Positions 10,106-21,190 are shown, counted from the stretch's first letter. The stretch: DNA of 64,000 nt from Sulfurivermis fontis (GCF_004001245.1 NZ_AP018724.1:1728501-1792500); one strand, 5' to 3'. The notes: generated by a model not told the origin, from the letters alone. Translations and numbers: made by a program.

Positions 10106-10594
10106 TCAGTAACGAATGTTCTTGGCAATCTCCGGCGGCAGCCAGCCGCGGGTCCAAACCGCCAGATCCTGGAAATAGTGCATCAACGCCGAACGCTGCC
10201 ACCACGGATCACGCGGCACGCTGGTGAATCCTGCCAACAGCACCAACACCGTCACCAACACGATGCCGCGCGCCAGACCGAAGGCGATGCCGATGATGCG
10301 ATCGGTGCCGGACAGGCCCGTCTTCTTGATCAACTGCACCGCCAGATAGTTGATGAAGGCGGCGACCAGCAGGGTGAGAAAAAACAGTATGGCAAAGGCG
10401 ACGATCAGGCGCAGCGAAGGGGTTTCGATCTGCGCGCGCAACAGGTGTTCCAGATTGTCGCTGAACATCAGTGCCACCCACACCGCCAGCACCCAGCCGG
10501 CCAGGGACAGCGCCTCGCGCGTGAAGCCGCGCCACAGACTGATGAGGATGGAGACCCCGAGGATGCCGAGAATGACGAAATCGACCCAGTTCAT
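10106..10594 (-). CDS. cvpA: CvpA family inner-membrane protein
   Basis: 162 residues with four hydrophobic segments (starting near residues 5, 30, 62 and 100). The opening ([22 protein letters not shown]) is the standard CvpA start, and the family is named for colicin V production. The loop [16 protein letters not shown] is also family-typical. Its precise role is not settled; it travels with purF. Confidence 0.95.
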   Translation of the reverse strand: MNWVDFVILGILGVSILISLWRGFTREALSLAGWVLAVWVALMFSDNLEHLLRAQIETPSLRLIVAFAILFFLTLLVAAFINYLAVQLIKKTGLSGTDRIIGIAFGLARGIVLVTVLVLLAGFTSVPRDPWWQRSALMHYFQDLAVWTRGWLPPEIAKNIRY

Positions 10595-10715
10595 TGGTTG
10601 GGGCTGGGGAGTGGTTCCTAGGTGGCGGCTGGAAAGGGCGCAATTCTATCAGAAAAGCCTGGTGCGCGAGAGGTGAGCCGTCTGCTGTCTCTCCGCTCGC
10701 GCACCCTACCGTCAG

Positions 10716-11336
10716 TCAGGGATGCGGCACCACGATGCCGCGCTGGTCAATCTTCGCCAGCTTGGCCTGGATCGACTCGGCATCGGCGCGGGTCAGCACC
10801 GGACCGACGCGCACGCGATAGGCCGTGCCGCTGCTCAGCTTGACCCGCTCCACATAGGCGGGATAACCCTTGCCGCGCAGGCTGTCGCGCAGACGGCTGG
10901 CATTGGCCTGCTCGGAGAAGCTGCCCACCTGCACCGCCCAGCTCTCGGCGGCGGGTTGGCTGCTGGCCACCTCGGCCGGTTTGACCGGCTTCACTGTCGT
11001 CGGTGCCGGAGCCGCCGGTTTGGGCTGCGCTGCCGGTGCGGGCGCCACGACGGGAGGGGGGGCCGGCACCGCTGCAACCGGCGCGGCGGGGGCGACGGGC
11101 GCCGGTTCCGGCGGCAGTTCACGCTCCACCACCACAGGCGCCTCCACCGAGGGCGGCGGCACCTGCAACGGGATGTCGACCATGGGGGCATGGCTTTCCG
11201 GCGCCTCCGGCACATTGCTGCCGAACAGGGGGATGCCATTGCGCTTGTCCCCCTCCAGCAGCATGGGCACGAAGATCACCGCCAGCGCCACCAGCACGAT
11301 GGCTCCTACCAGACGCTTTTTCAGCTGCTCGTTCAA
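10716..11336 (-). CDS. dedD: SPOR-domain cell-division protein (DedD-like)
   Basis: 206 residues: a short cytoplasmic start, one transmembrane helix (about 9-27, VGAIVLVALAVIFVPMLL), then a long Pro/Ala-rich periplasmic linker (about 45-125) and a C-terminal SPOR domain (about 130-206, WAVQVGSFSEQANA, YRVRVGPVLTRADAE). SPOR domains bind denuded septal peptidoglycan, so the protein should act at the division septum. Its place between folC and cvpA matches dedD elsewhere. Confidence 0.9.
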   Translation of the reverse strand: MNEQLKKRLVGAIVLVALAVIFVPMLLEGDKRNGIPLFGSNVPEAPESHAPMVDIPLQVPPPSVEAPVVVERELPPEPAPVAPAAPVAAVPAPPPVVAPAPAAQPKPAAPAPTTVKPVKPAEVASSQPAAESWAVQVGSFSEQANASRLRDSLRGKGYPAYVERVKLSSGTAYRVRVGPVLTRADAESIQAKLAKIDQRGIVVPHP

Positions 11337-11380
11337 GGTCAGTCTCCGTGCCGCGCCAGGGCTCAGGAAGGGTGGGCTGA

Positions 11381-12646
11381 TTATACGGGGCGGGCCAAAG
11401 CCTCCGCCACTGTGTAGAAGGAACCGAACACGACGATGCGGTCTCCCGCCCGGGCCGCCGCCTGCGCCTGTGCCAATGCCGCCGTGACGTCGCCGCAGGC
11501 GGTAACCCGTTCAGCCCCCGTACCGGCGGCCGCCAGCGCCGCCGTCAGCTGCGCCGTCGTCGCGCCGCGCGGCACCTGCAGGGCCGCGGCATACCAGTGG
11601 TCGATGGCATCACGCAGTTGCCCCAGGGCGCCGGCCATGTCCTTGTCCGCCAGCATCCCCACCACCGCCAGCGTCCGCCCTGCACAGGGCATGGCCGCCA
11701 GATTGGCCGCCAGCTCGGCGGCTGCCTGCGGGTTGTGCGCCACATCGAGGATACGCACGACCTCGCCCGGCTGAATCTGGAAGCGCCCCGGCAGCGTCGC
11801 GGCCAGCAGACCGGCACGGATCTGTGCCTGGTCGAGCGGCAGGCGATGCGCCACCGCCGCCAGCGCCATCAACACGCCGGCGGCATTCTGCAATTGCGAA
11901 CGGCCACGCAGGGCCGGCAGCGGCAACGCATGGCGCTCCTGCCCTCCCCCCCACCAGCGCCAGCCCTCTCCCTCCGGCCGGGCGCCGAAATCGCGGCCAT
12001 AGCGGAACAGCGGCGCCCCGATGGCGGCAGCATGGTCCAAGAGGGTTTGCGGTGCATCCGGGCTGCCGTAGACGGCCGGACGGCCGCCCCGGTAGATGCC
12101 CGCCTTCTCGAAGGCGATGGCCTCGCGCGTTTCCCCCAGCCACTGGGCATGGTCGATGTCCACGGTGGTGACCAGGGCGACATCGGCATCCAGGACGTTG
12201 ACCGCGTCCAGCCGCCCGCCCATGCCCACCTCCAGGATCGCCACGTCCACTCCGGCATGCCAAAAGATGTCCAGCGCCGCGAGGGTGCCGAACTCGAAAT
12301 AGGTGAGGGAAATGTCGCCGCGCGCAGCGTCGATACGCGCAAAGGCGTCGCACAAGGCGGCATCATCCACCATTTCGCCGTCGAGACGCACGCGCTCGTT
12401 GTAGCGCAGCAGATGGGGCGAGGTATAGGCGCCGACGCGGTAGCCGCCGGCACGCAGGATCGCATCCAGCATGGCCACGGTGGAACCCTTGCCGTTGGTC
12501 CCGCCCACGGTGATGACCACGAAGGGCGGCGGCGCGGGATGCAGGCGGCGCAGTACGGCGGCCACCCGCTCCAAACCGAGATCGATCGTGCTGGGATGGA
12601 GGGTTTCCTGCCACTCAAGCCAGGCTGCGAGAGAATTAAAACGCAT
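11381..12646 (-). CDS. folC: Folylpolyglutamate / dihydrofolate synthase
   Basis: 421 residues. It adds glutamate to dihydropteroate and folates using ATP. The Mur-ligase-type P-loop is GGTNGKGSTVAML (48-60). Further signatures are AYTSPHLLRYNERVRLDG, EVGMGGRLDAVNVLDADVALVTTVDIDH and DVAHNPQAAAELA. Length and order are normal. It sits between accD (upstream, after an inverted repeat) and dedD. Confidence 0.97.
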   Translation of the reverse strand: MRFNSLAAWLEWQETLHPSTIDLGLERVAAVLRRLHPAPPPFVVITVGGTNGKGSTVAMLDAILRAGGYRVGAYTSPHLLRYNERVRLDGEMVDDAALCDAFARIDAARGDISLTYFEFGTLAALDIFWHAGVDVAILEVGMGGRLDAVNVLDADVALVTTVDIDHAQWLGETREAIAFEKAGIYRGGRPAVYGSPDAPQTLLDHAAAIGAPLFRYGRDFGARPEGEGWRWWGGGQERHALPLPALRGRSQLQNAAGVLMALAAVAHRLPLDQAQIRAGLLAATLPGRFQIQPGEVVRILDVAHNPQAAAELAANLAAMPCAGRTLAVVGMLADKDMAGALGQLRDAIDHWYAAALQVPRGATTAQLTAALAAAGTGAERVTACGDVTAALAQAQAAARAGDRIVVFGSFYTVAEALARPV

Positions 12647-12652
12647 GGAAAG

Positions 12653-12741
12653 AGTTACAGGCTACAAGTGACAAGTGACAAGTGACAAGTCAAAACATGC
12701 GCAGCGGTTTTACTTGGTACTTGTCACTTGTAACTTGCAAC
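12653..12741. repeat. Inverted repeat of reiterated aagtgac words, accD-folC junction
   Basis: One arm (12653-12690) contains agttacaggctac then four copies of the 7-mer aagtgac-type unit. The other arm (12712-12741) carries the complementary ttgtcacttgtaacttg. The centre is about 20 bases. The folded RNA would form a long imperfect hairpin just after the accD stop. It belongs with the repeats at 27236-27335 and 28464-28555. Confidence 0.8.
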
Positions 12742-12746
12742 TGCCG

Positions 12747-13613
12747 TCAAGGCGCCGGCTGGTTGGTCAGCTTGGCCAGCAGGCTGGCGATGCGATCGCG
12801 CATGTCGCGGCGATCGACGATGAGGTCGATGGCGCCCTTCTCCAGCAGGAACTCACTGCGCTGGAAGCCTTCCGGCAAGGTTTCGCGCACTGTCTGCTCG
12901 ATGACGCGCGGACCGGCGAAACCGATCAGCGCCTTGGGCTCGCCGATGTGGATATCGCCCAGCATGGCGAAGCTGGCGGAGACACCGCCCATGGTGGGGT
13001 CGGTGAGCACGGAGATGAAGGGCAGGCCGCGCTCGGACAGCTTGGTCAGGGCGGCCGAGGTCTTGGCCATCTGCATCAGGGAGAAGAGCGCCTCCTGCAT
13101 GCGCGCGCCGCCGGAGGCGGAGAACGTCACCAGGGGTATCCTGTGTTCGATGGCGGTGTTCACCGCGCGCACGAACTTTTCGCCCACCACCGACCCCATG
13201 GAGCCGCCCATGAAGCTGAACTCGAAGGCGGCGGCCACCAGCGGCACCCCCTTCACCTGCCCCATAATCACCACCAGGGCATCGTTTTCCGCGGTGGCCT
13301 TCTGTGCGGCCAGCAGGCGATCCTTGTAGCGTTTGCTGTCCTTGAACTTGAGGGTATCCACCGGCTGCAGGTTGCCGGCGATCTCGACACGCGGTTCGGT
13401 GTCGAGAAAGGTCTCCAACCGGCGCCGCGCGCCGATGCGCATGTGGTAGCCGCACTTGGGACAGACATCCAGGTTGCGCTCCAGCTCGGCGCGGTACAGC
13501 ACGGCGTTGCAGTCCGGGCACTTGGCCCACAAGCCCTCCGGCACGGAGCGGCGCTGCGTGCCGGTGCTTTCGGTCCGGATGGTGGAGGGAAGAAATTTCT
13601 GTAACCAGCTCAT
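12747..13613 (-). CDS. accD: Acetyl-CoA carboxylase carboxyltransferase subunit beta
   Basis: 288 residues. Beta half of the carboxyltransferase that makes malonyl-CoA for fatty acid synthesis. The N-terminal zinc ribbon has C32, C35, C51 and C54 (KCPDCN and CPKCGYHM). The crotonase-like core shows [32 protein letters not shown] and [12 protein letters not shown]. It follows trpA by 27 bases; trpA-accD-folC linkage is common in proteobacteria. Confidence 0.98.
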   Translation of the reverse strand: MSWLQKFLPSTIRTESTGTQRRSVPEGLWAKCPDCNAVLYRAELERNLDVCPKCGYHMRIGARRRLETFLDTEPRVEIAGNLQPVDTLKFKDSKRYKDRLLAAQKATAENDALVVIMGQVKGVPLVAAAFEFSFMGGSMGSVVGEKFVRAVNTAIEHRIPLVTFSASGGARMQEALFSLMQMAKTSAALTKLSERGLPFISVLTDPTMGGVSASFAMLGDIHIGEPKALIGFAGPRVIEQTVRETLPEGFQRSEFLLEKGAIDLIVDRRDMRDRIASLLAKLTNQPAP

Positions 13614-13640
13614 GGTGGAATCCTTCGCTGCCGCCGTCAG

Positions 13641-14446
13641 TCAATGGGCGCCATCGAGGGCGTGGCGCAATTCGCCTATGAGACCGGCGGTCTGGGCCAA
13701 TAGTGTATCAGGATCGTCGCGCAGTTCCTCGATGCGGCGCACCAGGGCGGAACCGACGATGACCGCATCGGCCACCTGGGCCACCGCCCGGGCCGACCCG
13801 GCATCCCGGATACCAAAACCGACACCCACCGGCAGGTCGGTGTGGGCACGGATGCGTTCCACCTGGGCACGCACACCGTCGACATCCAGGTGGGCGGCGC
13901 CGGTGACGCCCTTCACCGAAACGTAGTAGACGAAGCCGCTGGCCGCGCGGCAGATGGTGGCGATGCGGCTGTCGGCGGTGGTGGGCGACAGCAGAAAGAT
14001 GGGGTCGATGCCGTGCGGCCGGAGCGCTGCCAGCAGCTCGCCCGCCTCCTCCGGCGGGATATCGACGGTGAGCAGGCCATCGACGCCGGCCTGCGCCGCT
14101 GCCGCGGCAAAGGCGGCATAGCCCATGGCCTCCACCGGATTGAGGTAGCCCATCAGCACCACCGGCGTAGCGGCATCCTGCTGGCGGAAGGTATGCACCA
14201 TTGCCAGCACGTTGCGCAGGCTGACGTGGTGCTCCAGGGCACGCTCGCTGGCACGCTGGATGACCGGGCCGTCGGCCATCGGGTCGGAAAACGGCACGCC
14301 CAGCTCGATGACATCGGCACCGGCCGCCACCAGAGCGTGCATCAGCGGCACGGTGATCTCCGGGCGCGGGTCGCCGGCGGTGATGAAGGGGATCAGCGCC
14401 TTGCGGCCGGCGGCCTTCAGATCGGCGAATTTCTGCTGGAGCCTGC

Positions 14447-14450
<4 letters not shown>
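13641..14450 (-). CDS. trpA: Tryptophan synthase alpha chain
   Basis: 269 residues. It cleaves indole-3-glycerol phosphate to indole. Catalytic residues are E49 (ELGVPFSDP) and D60 (MADGPVIQ). The phosphate-binding strand is visible as [15 protein letters not shown]. The first codon overlaps the trpB stop by 4 bases (ATGA), so the two subunits, which form the alpha2beta2 complex, are translationally coupled. Confidence 0.98.
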
Positions 14451-15659
<1,209 letters not shown>

Positions 15660-15676
<17 letters not shown>

Positions 15677-16286
15677 TCTCTACACCTCGCATAAATGCCG
15701 CCATTTTCTCGGCACTCTTGATTCCCCTGGCCTGCTCCACCCCGCCGCTCACATCGACGGCGTAGGGTCGGGCAGTGGCGATGGCCTCGGCCACGTTGTC
15801 CGGGGTCAGACCACCGGCCAGGATGACGGGTTTGTCCAGCTTTTGCGGTACGCGCGCCCAGTCGAAGCTCCGCCCGGTGCCGCCCGCCGCGCCCGGGACA
15901 TAGGTATCCAGCAGCAACCCCTGGGCATCGGCATAGCGCCGCGCTTCGGCCGCCACGTCGAGGCCGTCGCGCATGCGCAGGGCCTTGAGATACGGCCGGC
16001 CGAAGGCGCCGCAATAGGCCGGGGCCTCGTCGCCGTGGAATTGCAGCACATCGAGGGGGACGGCCTGCAACACCTCCAGCACCTCGGCCGCCGGGGCGTC
16101 CACGAACAGGCCCACCACACTGACGAAGGGGGGCAGCGCCGCGCACACCGCCTGCGCCTGCGCCACGGTCACGGCACGCGGGCTGGGGGCATAGAACACC
16201 AGACCGATGGCATCGGCGCCGAGACGGGCCGCGGCGATGCCGTCTTCCGGGCGGGTAATGCCGCAGATTTTCACTCGTGTACGCAT
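15660..16286 (-). CDS. trpF: Phosphoribosylanthranilate isomerase
   Basis: 208 residues, a single (beta/alpha)8 barrel. The general-base cysteine is C8 ([11 protein letters not shown]) and the general-acid aspartate is D127 ([14 protein letters not shown]). Other family segments are LQFHGDE and [11 protein letters not shown]. It lies 13 bases after truA and overlaps trpB, so truA-trpF-trpB-trpA-accD reads as one operon. Confidence 0.97.
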
Positions 16287-16299
16287 GAAGGGGCGCAGA

Positions 16300-17082
16300 T
16301 TACCAAACCAGCGCAGGGGGCGGAAGCGGCGGAATCCCGAACTCCGGCGGATAGTCGATGCGCACCAGGTACAGACCCCAGGGCTGTGCCGTCACGCCGC
16401 CGGCGCTGCGGTCGCGCGATTCCAGCACCTCCCGGCTCCACTCCACCGGCCGCTCGCCGGCGCCGATGGCCATCAGCACCCCGGCGATGTTGCGCACCAT
16501 GTGGTGCAGGAAACCGTTGGCCTCGATGTCCAGCAGGATCAGTTCGCCCTGGCGCTGCACATCCAGTCGGTACAGGGTACGCACCGGGCTGCGCGCCTGG
16601 CAGGCCACGGCGCGGTAGGAGGAAAAGTCGTGTTCACCGAGCAGGGGCTGTGCCGCCGCCGCCATGCGCTCCGCATCGAGCGGACGGTAGTCGAAACACA
16701 CCCGCCGCGACAGCAGCGCGGGCCGGTAGGGGCGGTTGAGAATGACATAGCGATAGGCACGGCGGCGGGCGGAAAAGCGGGCATGGAAATCATCGGCCAC
16801 CGGCCGCGCCCAGCGCAGGGCGATGTCCGGCGGCAGGTGGGAGTTGCCGCCCATCACCCAGGCGTGCATCGGCCGCACCGCCCCGGTATCGAAGTGGATC
16901 ACCTGGCCGCTGGCGTGCACCCCCGCGTCGGTGCGCCCGCCGCAGACCACCTCCACCGGATGGTTAGCAATACGCGACAGGGCCTCCTGCACCCGCGCCT
17001 GCAGGGTGTTGGGGTCGTGGGACTGCGCCTGCCAGCCGCCGTAACGGCTGCCGTCGTACTCAATGCCTGCGGCGATACGCAT
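16300..17082 (-). CDS. truA: tRNA pseudouridine(38-40) synthase
   Basis: 260 residues. It isomerises U38-U40 in the anticodon arm. The catalytic aspartate is D52 in [10 protein letters not shown]. The C-terminal family motif is [17 protein letters not shown]. Start set at 17082 ([18 protein letters not shown]). An open frame runs 57 bases further upstream, but this enters the adjoining inverted repeat and does not resemble TruA. In Pseudomonas truA also lies between fimV and trpF. Confidence 0.96.
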   Translation of the reverse strand: MRIAAGIEYDGSRYGGWQAQSHDPNTLQARVQEALSRIANHPVEVVCGGRTDAGVHASGQVIHFDTGAVRPMHAWVMGGNSHLPPDIALRWARPVADDFHARFSARRRAYRYVILNRPYRPALLSRRVCFDYRPLDAERMAAAAQPLLGEHDFSSYRAVACQARSPVRTLYRLDVQRQGELILLDIEANGFLHHMVRNIAGVLMAIGAGERPVEWSREVLESRDRSAGGVTAQPWGLYLVRIDYPPEFGIPPLPPPALVW

Positions 17083-17111
17083 AGGAAGTTCAACTACAGA
17101 TTTAAAAAGCC

Positions 17112-17204
17112 TTAAACGCAAAGACGCCAAGGACGCCAAGTTCGCAAAGGAAATAACCTGTTCAAACTTTGCGTCCTTGGCGTCCTTGGCGCCTTTGCGT
17201 TTAA
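17112..17204. repeat. Inverted repeat of reiterated cgcaaag/gccaagg words, fimV-truA junction
   Basis: Left arm 17112-17150 starts ttaaacgcaaagacgccaag and ends cgcaaagg. Right arm 17167-17204 is its near-complement ending gcgtttaa. The loop is about 16 bases. Within each arm the short words caaagac, ccaagga and caaagg recur, so the arms are themselves semi-tandem. Four more members of this family lie at 22331, 23503, 24261 and 29246. Confidence 0.85.
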
Positions 17205-17221
17205 TGTCTTTGAGCTTCGCG

Positions 17222-17264
17222 AAAAAAACAAACGTCCCCGGCGGGTGGCCCGGCCGGGGACGTT
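17222..17264 (-). terminator. Rho-independent terminator after fimV
   Basis: On the minus strand a G/C-rich stem (aacgtccccgg with ccggggacgtt, allowing a small internal mismatch) is followed by TTTGTTTTTTT. It starts about 20 bases after the fimV stop, so it should separate fimV from truA. Confidence 0.85.
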
Positions 17265-17283
17265 CATTGTACTGCCTGAAGGG

Positions 17284-19956
17284 TCAGGAAAGCTGGTTGA
17301 GCAGTTCCTGGGCCTGGGCCTTCTGTTTGTCGTCGCCCTCGACCAACACCTCGTTGAGGATGCTGCGCGCGCTGTCCGGCTCACCCATGTCCACATAGGC
17401 GCGGGCCAGGTCCAGCTTGGTGCCGACGGCGTCGAGATCGCCGAGGTCCAGATCGCCAAGGTCACCCAGGTCCAGCTCTCCCGCCGGCGCCTCCTCCAGC
17501 ACCGGTTCCATTGCAACCTCTGTGGCAGGCGCCTCGGCTGCCGCCTCCTCGCCGAGGTCCAGACCCAAATCACCCAACTCGAAGTCAAGGGCGGGCTCTT
17601 CCTTCTTGGCCGCCGGCACCGCCTCGGCAGCCGGGGCCCCAGCCTCCGCCTCATCGAAGGTGAGGTCACCCAGGTCAAACTCCATGGATGGTTCGGTCTG
17701 AATGGCTTCCGCCGCGGGCTCCGCGGCCGGTGCCGGAGCCGGCTCGGCTGCGATCTCATTCTCCAGACCGCTCAGGTCAAATACCACATCGGCCGGTTCC
17801 TCGGCCGCCGGCTTCTTGGCCGCCAGCGCCGGGGCAGGCGTGGCCGCAGATTCATCCTCCAGATCGGAGAAATCCACACCCAGGTCGAGATTGAAGGCGG
17901 TACCACCGTCCTCGGACGAGGACTCCATATCCTCCGCCAGGGCATCCAGATCGAGGCCGATATCCAACACCTCGCCACCGGCGTCGTGCCCGCCCAGTTC
18001 CAGCCCGGCGCCGGCTTCCGGTGCCGCACTGAACATCGGATTGTCGGGACACAGTTCGTGGCCCATGACCAGGACCTTGCCCCACAGCGGGCCGTTGCCC
18101 TCCAGGGCGTTGAACACCTCGTCGGCCAGCGGCTCAAAGGCGGCGCGGTCCTTGGTGGAGTAGTACACCTCCAGCAGCTTCACCTTGATGTCGTGGCGCT
18201 CGGGATGACTGTTCAGCGCCTCCTTGAGCAACTCCTCCGCCTGCTGGTAACGACCGTAGGCCATGTAGACATCGGCCTCGGTGAGCGGGTCGACCTCCGC
18301 TTCGCCGCCTTGCAGGCTGTTCATGCCGCTGACGGCCAGATCGCTGAACAGCGAACTCTCCTCGGACGGCACACCGGAGGCCGTGGTCTTGGAGTTGAGC
18401 AGCGAGGTGCCACCGGCGGTCAGGATGCTTTCGCTGAAACCGGGACCACCGGCACGGCGGCGCTTGATCATCAGGCCGACCAGCACCAGCAGGGCCAGCA
18501 CCACGGCGCCGGCGCCCCCCAGCATCAGCGGATCAGCCAGAAGCTCGTCCAGCAGGCTGGGCTGGGCTACCGGGGCCGGCTTCGGCTTGGCGGCCGGCTT
18601 CGGCTTGGCCGGCGCGGCCGGCTTCTTGGGTTCTTCCACCACCGGCTTGGCTTCCTCCGCCGGGACAGCCGGCTTCGGCTCCTCCACCACCGGGGCGGCG
18701 GTGGCAGGCTCGGTAGCCGGAGCCGCAGCAACCGGGGCGGCCGGCGTCTCGGCCGGGGCCGGTTCGGTGGCCGGCGCTGCCGGAGCCGCGGGAGTGGCCG
18801 GGGCCTGTCCCATCTGTTGCTGCAGGGCCGCCAGGTCGGAATCCTTCAGAGTCAGCAGGCGCTGCATGGAGGACAGCTGGTCTTCCAGCTCCTGCATGCG
18901 CTTCTTCAACTGCTCGTTTTCGCGCAGCTGCGCCTCGGCCGTTTCCTGCGCCAGCAACAACTCTTTGCGCATATTGTCGACGGTGGCAGCATCGTCGCCC
19001 GTCCCCCCCGCCTGCTTGCCCTCGCCTTCCGGTGCCACCAGCTTGAGGCGCGGCTCCGCCGGGGCGGCCACGGCGCGGGACGCCTGTGCCGTGCTGGCGG
19101 TCGTCGGGCGCTCGCCTGCGGCGGCACCCGCCCGCATGGCCTGATCCTGCCAGGCACGGTTCTGTGCACTGATGGCACGCACCGCCTCGGCATGGCTCAT
19201 GGCGGTGATCATCGCCGGGTCATCGATGCGCAGCACGTAACCCATTTTCAGACGATTGACGTTGTTGTCGTAGAAGGCCTCGGGGTTGGCCTTGAGCAGG
19301 GCCATCATCATCTGCTGGGTGGTTACCGACTTGTTCGGGCGCATGCGGCTGGCAATGGACCACAGGGTCTCGTCGGCCTTGACCGGGCCATAGCTCAACC
19401 CGCCGCGGGGCAGGGTGCTGGCGCGCGCCGGCGCGGTGGCCGGAGCGGTGCCGCTCACGATGGCCGGCGCGACTGCTGTCGGGGCCGTGCGGGTGGCAGC
19501 GGGAGCGGCGGTGGTGGCAACCACCGGGGCCTGCACGGCGGGGGGCTCTTCCTGGCCCATGCCCGGCGGGTCGATGAGCACGGTGTACTCACGCAGCAGA
19601 CGGCCGGAACTCCAGCTGGCCTCCACCAGGAAGCTCAGGAAGGGTTCCCGGATGGGTTCGGTGGAGGTGATCTTGATGTAGTGGCGGCCATCGCGGTGCT
19701 CGGCGTTGAAGCGCAGGAACATCAGCGCGGCAGGGCGATCCAGGCCGACCCGGGCGAAAGTCTCGTAGGAGGCAAGATTGACCTTGAGGGATTCCGCCTC
19801 GTCGGCAGAGACGGACAACAGTTCGATTTCCGCATCAAACGGCTGGTTCAGGGCAGAACGTAGTTTGATGTCCCCCATCCCCAAGGCATAGGCCGCTGAT
19901 GGCAAAACGAACAATAGCGACAGCAACGGGTAGGCCAGCTTTCGCACCATCCTCAC
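17284..19956 (-). CDS. fimV: FimV-family polar hub / pilus assembly protein
   Basis: 890 residues. Signal peptide (about 1-24) and the N-terminal FimV domain (LGMGDIKLRSALNQPFDAEIEL, about 25-125) are followed by a LysM peptidoglycan-binding segment (about 188-238, DETLWSIASRM), a coiled coil (near 325-375, rich in Q/E/L), a Pro/Ala-rich spacer, one transmembrane helix (about 474-497) and a long acidic cytoplasmic part. That part has a TPR-like helix pair (YGRYQQAEELLKEAL) and the conserved C-terminal FimV domain (LDLARAYVDMGEPDSARSIL). In Pseudomonas FimV organises the cell pole for type IV pili; a polar role here is inferred. The start could be 6 bases further in. Confidence 0.95.
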   Translation of the reverse strand: MRMVRKLAYPLLSLLFVLPSAAYALGMGDIKLRSALNQPFDAEIELLSVSADEAESLKVNLASYETFARVGLDRPAALMFLRFNAEHRDGRHYIKITSTEPIREPFLSFLVEASWSSGRLLREYTVLIDPPGMGQEEPPAVQAPVVATTAAPAATRTAPTAVAPAIVSGTAPATAPARASTLPRGGLSYGPVKADETLWSIASRMRPNKSVTTQQMMMALLKANPEAFYDNNVNRLKMGYVLRIDDPAMITAMSHAEAVRAISAQNRAWQDQAMRAGAAAGERPTTASTAQASRAVAAPAEPRLKLVAPEGEGKQAGGTGDDAATVDNMRKELLLAQETAEAQLRENEQLKKRMQELEDQLSSMQRLLTLKDSDLAALQQQMGQAPATPAAPAAPATEPAPAETPAAPVAAAPATEPATAAPVVEEPKPAVPAEEAKPVVEEPKKPAAPAKPKPAAKPKPAPVAQPSLLDELLADPLMLGGAGAVVLALLVLVGLMIKRRRAGGPGFSESILTAGGTSLLNSKTTASGVPSEESSLFSDLAVSGMNSLQGGEAEVDPLTEADVYMAYGRYQQAEELLKEALNSHPERHDIKVKLLEVYYSTKDRAAFEPLADEVFNALEGNGPLWGKVLVMGHELCPDNPMFSAAPEAGAGLELGGHDAGGEVLDIGLDLDALAEDMESSSEDGGTAFNLDLGVDFSDLEDESAATPAPALAAKKPAAEEPADVVFDLSGLENEIAAEPAPAPAAEPAAEAIQTEPSMEFDLGDLTFDEAEAGAPAAEAVPAAKKEEPALDFELGDLGLDLGEEAAAEAPATEVAMEPVLEEAPAGELDLGDLGDLDLGDLDAVGTKLDLARAYVDMGEPDSARSILNEVLVEGDDKQKAQAQELLNQLS

Positions 19957-20070
19957 TCCCTAGTTATCCCCCCCGGACCGGCGTCCACATGGCGGGCTTT
20001 TAGTATTCCTGAACGGGCAGTTGAGACGTCTTCCTCTCAACAAGCTTTATGTATCGGCACTAACTTTAAC

Positions 20071-21078
20071 TCACATATAGTCTTTTACCAAGACCTGAGC
20101 GATTTGAATACAGTTCAATGCGCCCCCTTTGCGCACATTGTCCCCCACCAACCACATATCCACAGCGTTTTGATGGGAAATATCCTGCCGTATCCGCCCC
20201 ACAAATACGGCATCCTCGCCCGCAGCCTCGGTCACCGGGGTGGGCCGCTCTTCGTCGATAGCCACGCCTGGCGCGTTTTGTAACAGTTCCCGCACGCGGG
20301 ACGCTGTGATCCTGTCGCGGGTTTCGATGTGCAGCGCCATGGCGTGTCCGTAAAAAACCGGCACGCGCACCGTGGTGGGATTCACGCCGATGGCCTCGTC
20401 GCCGAGGATTTTGCGCGTCTCCCACACCATTTTCATCTCTTCGCGGGTGTAGCCGTTGTCCTCCGGCGCACCGATGTGCGGCAGGATATTGAAGGCAATC
20501 TGCCTGGAAAAAACCGGGGTTTCGATGCCGCGCATGTTGAGCAGGTCGGCGGTCTGGCGGCCCAGTTCCTCCAGCCCGGCACGGCCGGCGCCGGACACCG
20601 CCTGATAGGTGGCGACATTGATGCGCGTGATGCCGGCGGCATCATAGATCGGCTTGAGGGCAGTCAGCATCAGCACCGTGCAGGCATTGGGATTGGCGAT
20701 GATGCGCCGCGCCTGCCAGCCGGCCAGGGCCTCGGGGTTGACCTCGGCCACCACCAGCGGCACATCCGGCTCCATGCGGAACAGGCCGCTGTCATCGATG
20801 ACCACGCAGCCAGCGGCGGTGGCTTGCGGGACATAGGCGGCGGAAATCTCGGTGTCGGCGCAGAAAAAGGCCAGCTGTACCTGGGAAAAATCGAAGCGGG
20901 CGACATCCCCCACCCGCAGGTGGCTGCCCTTGAACTCCACCCGGCCGCCGGCCTCGTCGGCCGTGTCCAGCGGATGGAGCCTGCCGAGGGGAAAATCCCG
21001 CTCGGCGAGGAGGGTGACCAGCGTCTCCCCCACCAGGGAGGAGACACCGACCACGGCTACATCAAATACTCTGCTCAT
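20071..21078 (-). CDS. Aspartate-semialdehyde dehydrogenase paralogue (Usg-type)
   Basis: 335 residues with the fold of aspartate-semialdehyde dehydrogenase: N-terminal nucleotide-binding start VAVVGVSSLVGETLV, YQAVSGAGRAGLEEL, and VGDNVRKGGALNCIQIA. The catalytic region reads NPNACT: alanine (A132) stands where the catalytic cysteine is expected, and a cysteine (C133) sits one position later. The usual GHSEA-type motif is GHAMA (H245 kept). Directly downstream of a normal asd, it matches the usg/Usg-1 paralogues of Pseudomonas, whose function is unclear. It is probably not the main ASADH. Confidence 0.85.
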   Translation of the reverse strand: MSRVFDVAVVGVSSLVGETLVTLLAERDFPLGRLHPLDTADEAGGRVEFKGSHLRVGDVARFDFSQVQLAFFCADTEISAAYVPQATAAGCVVIDDSGLFRMEPDVPLVVAEVNPEALAGWQARRIIANPNACTVLMLTALKPIYDAAGITRINVATYQAVSGAGRAGLEELGRQTADLLNMRGIETPVFSRQIAFNILPHIGAPEDNGYTREEMKMVWETRKILGDEAIGVNPTTVRVPVFYGHAMALHIETRDRITASRVRELLQNAPGVAIDEERPTPVTEAAGEDAVFVGRIRQDISHQNAVDMWLVGDNVRKGGALNCIQIAQVLVKDYM

Positions 21079-21099
21079 GTAACGTCCAACAAATGTTCA

Positions 21100-21173
21100 A
21101 CCACGGCGCGCAAGGAGGACACGGAGAACAGGCCTGTTCAGTATTCCCCGCGTCCTCCGTGCCCTGCGTGGTC
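21100..21173. repeat. Inverted repeat of a ccacgg..ggaggacacgg word, usg-asd junction
   Basis: Arm accacggcgcgcaaggagga (from 21100) pairs imperfectly with cgcgtcctccgtgccctgcgtggt (21150-21173). The centre is a short palindrome, gaacaggcctgttc, near 21125-21138. It has the same layout as the cgcaaag repeats at the neighbouring junctions but unrelated sequence. Confidence 0.75.
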
Positions 21174-21190
21174 CAGGTGTTACGGCCGCA

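Noticed and set aside
17082-17139. The longer truA start
   Set aside because: The extra 19 codons lie in the inverted repeat region and lack TruA similarity; [11 protein letters not shown] is the family start.
17245-19863. An 872-codon plus-strand open frame opposite fimV
   Set aside because: Composition (G/R/H-rich) is that of an antisense shadow in high-GC DNA; fimV on the other strand has clear domains.
20030-20070. A sigma-28 promoter before fimV (TTAAAGTT..GCCGATA on the minus strand)
   Set aside because: The two half sites are only about 3 bases apart instead of 11, so it cannot work as a FliA promoter.
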